Below, in pieces: positions 58,580 to 64,000 of a stretch of 64,000 nucleotides of DNA. The notes under the pieces are model-generated. The model made no database searches and was not told the origin of the DNA. It saw only the letters and a program-made list of their open reading frames with translations. Location: the NCBI GenBank assembly GCA_036417435.1, contig CM070901.1, positions 62,616,501-62,680,500 of the forward strand. The letters run 5' to 3'. This DNA is from Inia geoffrensis. Taxonomy: Eukaryota; Chordata; Mammalia; Artiodactyla; Iniidae. Within the stretch, counting starts at the first letter, position 1; each line of letters opens with the position of its first letter. A program made the translations under genes and the position numbers.

Positions 58580-58790
58580 AGTGAGGACCTGCAGCCAGAC
58601 AGCCTGCTCCATCAAGTATAACCGTGGGCGAGTAACTTATCTTCTCTATGTCTCAGGTTCCTCATCTGAGAAATGGCAATAACGGTACCCAGCTCATGGA
58701 GTTGTGAGAATTACCTGAGTTAACCCACATAGCATGCTTAGGACAACTATTAGTACGCGACACTCAATGGGTATCAGTGCAGATCATTAC
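58580..58790 (+). mobile_element. MIR SINE, sense
   Basis: ctatgtctcaggttcctcat, ctgagaaatggcaataacgg and agttgtgagaattacctgag match MIR. Confidence 0.75.
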
Positions 58791-60185
58791 CACTCTTAGA
58801 CCCTTGTCCTGGGCCCCATGCCTTAGAGGGCCCTGCACTCCACAGTGTATGGAGTTCTGAAGGGCCAAGGAGACATGTCTGGACTCCTCCTTCTAGACCA
58901 TACTTCAGGTACCAGGACCTCAGAATTCCCTATTGAAACAGCCTCGTGCCTGCTTCCAGGACACTTGTAGACATTTTCCCCAGGCCTACCTCCTAAGGGT
59001 GGACTCTACTACCTTGGGAACCCCCAGAGAGGCTCCAGGTGACCAAAGGTGGTGGTGTGGATGGAACCTGGACCTGTGGACTTTGGTGTCCATGCCCAGG
59101 TGGGATCAGCCGCCTGTGGACCACAGTGTCTGCACCTGTTTGTATGGGGCCCCTTGTGGCCTTCCATGATGTGGGTGTCGTCCCTCTTGGATCGTGGTGT
59201 CCACATCCGTGTGACTGCCATCCCTCACCACCGTGGTCCAGCAGAACGCAGTATAATCTTGAGAATTCTAAATTTGAATCTAGCCTTCCAGCCATGAAGC
59301 TTGTCAAGGTCAGAGAAGGGCATATATTTTATTTAGCAATTTGTAGGATTGATTTATAACTTTTAAATACTTCGTCATATGGTATGTGGGCTTTCTAAAA
59401 AAAATTATTGTCCCAGACCCTGAAAATTTTAGGGGAATTGGGGGAATGTGGTGATGATATTGGTGGTAAAGAGGGAGATGGAGAGCGATTGCTGAGCTGA
59501 TGCTCTGGGGACCAACACCTGAAGCTGACGGCAGGACTGTATTGATTTGCTTTCTCACTTCCTCATTCTGCTAACTGTGGCCAAGTAGAGAGAAGGCAGA
59601 GGTGTCGGAAACTTAGGTGCAAAGGACAAAACAAATGGTGTGTGCAGATGCGGCCAGGGCTTCTGGAGTCAGGCCGACCCCTCCCGCCTCAAGCATTCAT
59701 CCCTTCACCCTGGTTAACTGCGAGTTCTCAGTAGAGGTCCCTGGCTCCCCACCCTCCCTTCTCTTGGAAACAGCTCTCAGCTCCTCCTGTTTTCTCCACC
59801 CACCTCACTCCAAATTCAGCTGGAATCTGGTGTTTTTACTATCTTCAGCATCCCTGACAGTGGCCCTCAGGGACCCCTCTTCAGGAGCCCCTGGGGCCTG
59901 ACTGAGCACAGTTGTCTGTACATCTGGCACTCACAGCAGCCAAGATCAATCCATATAATTCACACCAACATAAACAATTGTATTTCCATGCAAATCGGGT
60001 TTGTTCTTCCCTCCTCTGACTCCTCTGCCTCTCTTCTCCAAATGACCTTCAGCGTTTCCACTGGCTCTCGTTTCAACATGACACGCAGCACACCCCATGC
60101 ATCTCTTCCTCGACCCGTGTTCCTGCAGCTGCTGGGCACCTTGCTAAGTGGGTGAGGCACAGTCAGCCAGCAACAGCAGTGAAAG
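58791..60185. other. Intron sequence with faint internal repetition
   Basis: At 59060-59240 short ctgtggac and tggtgtcc(a) phrases recur irregularly, perhaps a decayed minisatellite. No gene found. Confidence 0.35.
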
Positions 60186-60189
60186 AAAG

Positions 60190-60440
60190 TCCCCAGGTTT
60201 TGCGGCAGCACGGAGTAATCGAAAGCACCCAGACACACGAGTTCAAAGCACAGCTCCACCACTTAATTCCTGTACATCTTTGGACCAGTTACTTAACTTC
60301 TCTGAGTTGTGGGTGCTACATGTATAAAATGAGGATAATAATGTTGAGCTTAGTGCTGTGCAAGGATTGAGAGAGACGGCACATGTAAAACCCCTAGCAC
60401 AGGAACTGGCACAGATAGATTCTCACTAAATGTAAAGACA
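60190..60440 (+). mobile_element. MIR SINE, near full length, sense
   Basis: cacgagttcaaagcacagct, ccagttacttaacttctctg and tataaaatgaggataataat cover most of MIR. Confidence 0.8.
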
Positions 60441-61695
60441 AGGACCTTATTTACCGTTGATTCCCAGCACCCCACCCAGTGCCTGACATAATATATGTTG
60501 GTTCTCATCTTTGCGCTAGGAGGAGCTGACTCTGCTGAGAGGGGTGGGCTGAGTTCAAAGGTACAAGTAACAGTAGATCCACTGGCTGAGCCCCAAGCAG
60601 AGCTGCCTCTGTTCTGTCTTCTCTCTCATCCTTAGCTTTCCTCCCTTGGCTGGGAAAGTCACCCTTGAAATTCAGGTTTGTGTCAGAGCTGGGCAGGAGT
60701 CCTGTGGCCCCAGGGAACCACACACATGTCAAAAGTATCGCCTTGGCAAGGCTTGAGGAGTCTCGTGTGGCCACGTACAAACCTCGTCCTTTATTCTCTT
60801 GACCACTTACGTGAGGACTGCTGATGTGCTTTAGTCTCCTGCATGAATATTCATTCTTATCTGTCCAAGAGAGATGTGAAAGAGAAGTGGAAATGCAGAA
60901 AATTTAAAGGCTTATAAAGGGCAAGGAGGAGGAAAACAGCCCTTTTAGGGAGGCAGCTGGAAGGAGGGTGAAGTGGGTGCTGGCTTTCAATTTATACTCT
61001 CCTGGACAAATACAGACCATTCTAATGGTCTGATTGGTTCTCATCCGTCTGGGAAATCTCCCACATGGAAAGTGGAGGCCTGACCTGGGCCTCAGACTGG
61101 TTATTTGTTCCTTTAAATATGATTGTGGGTAGATAGGGCTTGGTTTTGTTTTGTTTTGTTTACCCTTTGCATTGTCTCCTTTGGAATCTCTTACTGCAAA
61201 AGAAGGTATTTATCAGGTACTCATACGTTTTGCTGTTTGTAGCAGATGCCACCAAAGTAATTGAAGGCAAATGGGTGTGTTAAAATCATTTTAACCCATC
61301 AGGGCTGCTTGGAGTAATTTCCCTGGAAAGCTGTGAAAAGGGTTTTCAGGTTGAACTTGAGACAGTTGTAAATGTGTCCTTTTGTTGGATAACAGAAAGT
61401 GAATGCTAATGCTGAGAGGGACTCGGGGAGCTGGATGAGTGCTTGTCTTAGTAGCTCTTAGAAGCTCTCACTGCCTCCCAAGGCCTCAGCTTTCCTGGAG
61501 TAGTGGTTTGGAGCCAGCTCTGTAGGGTCGGAACTCGCAAGCGTGAGGCCCATCCTGTGGCTGGCGGAGGGGTGGAGTGACCGTGGGCCGGTCTGTCCAC
61601 CTCTGCCCCTCAGGCCCTGGGTCTGTGAAATGTGAATGTGGCAGGACATTAAGAGGTGCTTGTACACAGACCAGCCAGCATTGGGACACTATGGG
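60441..61695. other. Intron sequence, nothing recognised
   Basis: A short (GTTTT)4 run lies at 61142-61161. No gene found. Confidence 0.4.
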
Positions 61696-61699
61696 CTGA

Positions 61700-61840
61700 G
61701 GCAGAGAAATACAGGCCTGAGCAACAGATGCCATGGTTCTTGTCCCGACTCAGTCACCAACTAACTCAACCTAAAGGAAGTCACTTAACTATGTCAGCCT
61801 CCGTTTTTTTAGCTATAAAATGGGGGATTGGATTAGATCG
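61700..61840 (+). mobile_element. MIR SINE, sense
   Basis: ggaagtcacttaactatgtc and tttagctataaaatggggg match MIR. Confidence 0.6.
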
Positions 61841-61843
61841 AAG

Positions 61844-62045
61844 GGTGGCAAACTTTTTCTCTAAAGGGCCAGAAAATAAGCATTTTAGGCTTCACAATCC
61901 GTTTGGTCACTGTTGCAACTACTCACCTCTGCCATTGTAGCACGGAAACAGCCAAGACAATATGTAAATGAATGGACATGGCTGTTCCAATAAAACTTTA
62001 TTTGTAAAAACAGACAACAGGCCATAATTGGCCAACCATGGATTA
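61844..62045 (+). mobile_element. MER3-like hAT MITE
   Basis: ggcaaactttttctctaaag, gccattgtagcacggaaaca and ttccaataaaactttatttg are the body of a common mammalian hAT MITE that I recall as MER3; the family name is less certain than the class. Confidence 0.75.
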
Positions 62046-62069
62046 CATGACCGATAAGGTTCTTGTTTT

Positions 62070-62225
62070 TTAATTCACAATTTTTTTATTAAGAGCTTTG
62101 TTGAGGTATAATTGATATACAAAGAACCTCTACATATTTAATATTTAATTTGATGAGTTTAAAATTAAACTCATATGCATACACCCATGAAACCATCAGC
62201 TCAGTCAAGGTAATAAACATATCCA
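62070..62225 (-). mobile_element. L1 3' fragment, antisense
   Basis: tttgttgaggtataattgat and acacccatgaaaccatcagc are typical of the antisense L1 3' end. A SINE is inserted at its left-reading end. Confidence 0.75.
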
Positions 62226-62279
62226 CTGGAGCCTGTGCTCTGCAACGGAAGAGGCCACAGCAGTGAGAGGCCCACGTAC

Positions 62280-62315
<36 letters not shown>

Positions 62316-62324
62316 TATATATAT
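62226..62324 (+). mobile_element. 5'-truncated CHR SINE with CA/TA tail
   Basis: Only the last 55 bases of the SINE body are present, from ggagcctgtgctctgcaacg to the ccacgtaccaca end. The tail is a CA then TA microsatellite. The perfect 13-base duplication ataaacatatcca lies at 62213-62225 and 62325-62337. Confidence 0.9.
62285..62324 (+). repeat. (CA)n(TA)n microsatellite in a SINE tail
   Basis: About fourteen CA units (62285-62313) and then TA units fill the place of the poly(A) tail. Confidence 0.9.
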
Positions 62325-62337
62325 ATAAACATATCCA

Positions 62338-63900
62338 GTAAGGCTCTTCCTAACAGTTAAGTTACACGTTTATCTTGTGAAGTCACAAAACCCATTAGAG
62401 TGTGAAATTACTGCTGACTTTATTTGCTATGTGATTAACTGAAGTTACACATTAGATGGCTACCTTGGTATATACTTTTTAAAAACCTCATAGAATGTCA
62501 GACTCTTAGAGCTTAAAGGGTCTTAGGGACCACCACCTGCTCCATCCTGGAGGCCCCTCTACGAGTTCCTGACTCCTGGTTACCCGTAGTCTGCACTGAG
62601 CTTCTCATCTCAGGGGACAGCGCACTCCATCCAGGCCCCTCCCGCTGTCAACAAGTCCTCAACGAAGGCAGACTCTGCTTCCTTGTGACTTTTCCCCCCG
62701 TTGGTCCCACTTGTGCATGCTCCTTGCTTCTACCGTCTCCTTCTACCCTCATCTCCCACAGATGAGTCGCACTTGCCCTGTCGAATCCAGGAGGTTTGCC
62801 TCAAAGGACCACTTCAGCACTGCCTCCTTGCTTCCAGTTGAAACCTGGCCCACCACTCCTGGGCCCCCCACTTCCTCCCCAGCTGCCTCATGTCAGGCTG
62901 GCTCCACGCAGGCCCAGACTTTCGGAGAGAGCACTCTCGCTCCAGGAGGACTGCATGTTAGCTTTCCGTCCCAGCTGCACTCCCAGCTCTACGTCTCAGA
63001 CTGCACTTGTTTCAGCCCCTGTGCCCTTCCCAGATATCCAAAAGCTCTGCTTGTGTCCAGCCCCTGGGCCCCAATTATCCAGGAATGTTTAGAATACATG
63101 ATAACTCTTTAGGTATTTAAAGTCCACTCTTTTCCAGACTAATCAGACCCCCAGTGCTTTCAGCCTACGTATACACCCACAGTTCAGCCATTCCTACCAT
63201 GAATAAAACAGCTAACTGCCTTCTCAACAGAAATCTATGCTAATGAAAGCATATATCCATAGAAAATTAAGTGCCATTAAAACTGGAATGAAACAGTGGC
63301 CCTAGAAACTACGCTTCTCAGGTGGGAATAAATGGATGCTTATGTCGTTAGCCTATCAGAGAAGCAGCAGCTTGTGCTGACGAGGAAACGAGGTGTCGGG
63401 GGAGCCAAGACAGTAACAGCTGATCATCTAAATGAACAAAGAAAAACTTGCTATTTGGGGTCTATTAGATCTGCTGTTGTGTTTATCGAACACCAACAGC
63501 AAACTACATGCTCCACACAATGCCATATTAGGCAAGGATCCTCGCCAGGGACTTGTGTCTTTCCCTAAACTGTCAGGGGAAGCAGAAAGAGACCACGGAA
63601 AGGCAACAGTCAAGATAAAAGTCAAGGGACATGGTGACTCCTCAGGCAGGACAAGATGGCAGGGTGGTGCCATTAAAAACGAAGGGTTCCTCAGGGTAAA
63701 AAAAAGACTTCTAAGTCTCGGACTCTTATCAGTGATGATGATCTGATATGTTTGGATGACTTCTTCTCAATCGCTTGCAGCCTTGGTTCCCAGTATGTGG
63801 AGTAGAAAAATGTGAGGGCAGATGGGATTTGGTTAGCTAATCTGAAGAGTTGCTACCTCTCTATTTTTCTGTAGCTCAGCCTCCAGTCATTCTGTGTTTG
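62338..63900. other. Intron sequence, nothing recognised
   Basis: The C-rich part at 62520-63100 has frames of about 100-130 codons without recognised motifs. No repeat named. Confidence 0.4.
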
Positions 63901-63904
63901 GAGG

Positions 63905-63912
63905 TATAAAAG
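63905..63912 (+). promoter_or_regulatory. TATA-box match near the window end
   Basis: tataaaag in a good context (gaggtataaaagcc) lies 48 bases before an ATG at 63960 that stays open for 13 codons to the window edge. It could be a real or cryptic promoter; the downstream sequence is needed. Confidence 0.3.
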
Positions 63913-64000
63913 CCAGATTTGTTTTCTGATTCATATTCAAACAGACATTGAGTGAGAAGATGCTTTGGCTCTTTCTTGAAGGGAGTCAGGTCTCTTCTTG

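Larger units (their letters stand above)
14864..64000 (+). other. FAM78B: FAM78B intron 1 (partial)
   Basis: Everything after the donor is read as intron. I found no downstream exon continuing the FAM78B protein in any frame. The stretch is dominated by SINE, L1, L2 and MIR insertions in both orientations, as expected for a long first intron. That it stays within FAM78B to the window end is inferred from my memory of the large human first intron. Confidence 0.75.

Overview
The window is mammalian nuclear DNA, most likely from a cetacean. The best clue is a set of tRNA-derived SINEs that all start GGGCTTCCCTGG and end in an A-rich tail. I recognise this as the CHR family (cetacean, hippo, ruminant). 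The near-identical short copies resemble the subfamily that is most abundant in whales and dolphins, and no ruminant Bov-tA or BovB elements were seen. L1, L2, MIR and hAT-type MITE copies fill much of the rest. Nothing bacterial, phage-like or CRISPR-like is present.

Layout. Positions 1-9020 are stacked L1 elements: an old L1 3' part cut by a younger L1 3' fragment, then a near full-length but dead L1 of about 7 kb with two decayed ORFs. Positions 9020-13540 are non-coding flank with L2 and MIR remnants. Positions 13540-14900 are a CpG island holding the promoter, 5'UTR and first coding exon of FAM78B (+ strand, ATG at 14601, splice donor at 14864). The 5'UTR region carries a (CGG)8(CTG)7 repeat inside an upstream ORF, a dense G-run array and a three-codon upstream ORF.

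From 14864 to the end the window reads as the start of a long FAM78B intron 1. I found no continuation exon. The intron is a record of insertions: six full-length short CHR SINEs plus one 5'-truncated copy and one longer relative, several L1 3' ends (one twin-primed, and a cluster re-using one target site), many MIR and L2 copies, a MER5A-like and a MER3-like MITE, and a 35-nt U2 snRNA fragment with a perfect target-site duplication.

The only host gene I can support is FAM78B, and only its first coding exon. I did not find a convincing new multi-gene system. The best leads are the 5'UTR architecture of FAM78B, its MGCxxS N-terminus, the U2 mini-retrocopy, the re-used insertion site near 57 kb, and a TATA box with a short open frame at the very end of the window. 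Repeat family names come from consensus sequences remembered and compared by eye, so subfamily names and exact edges are approximate.
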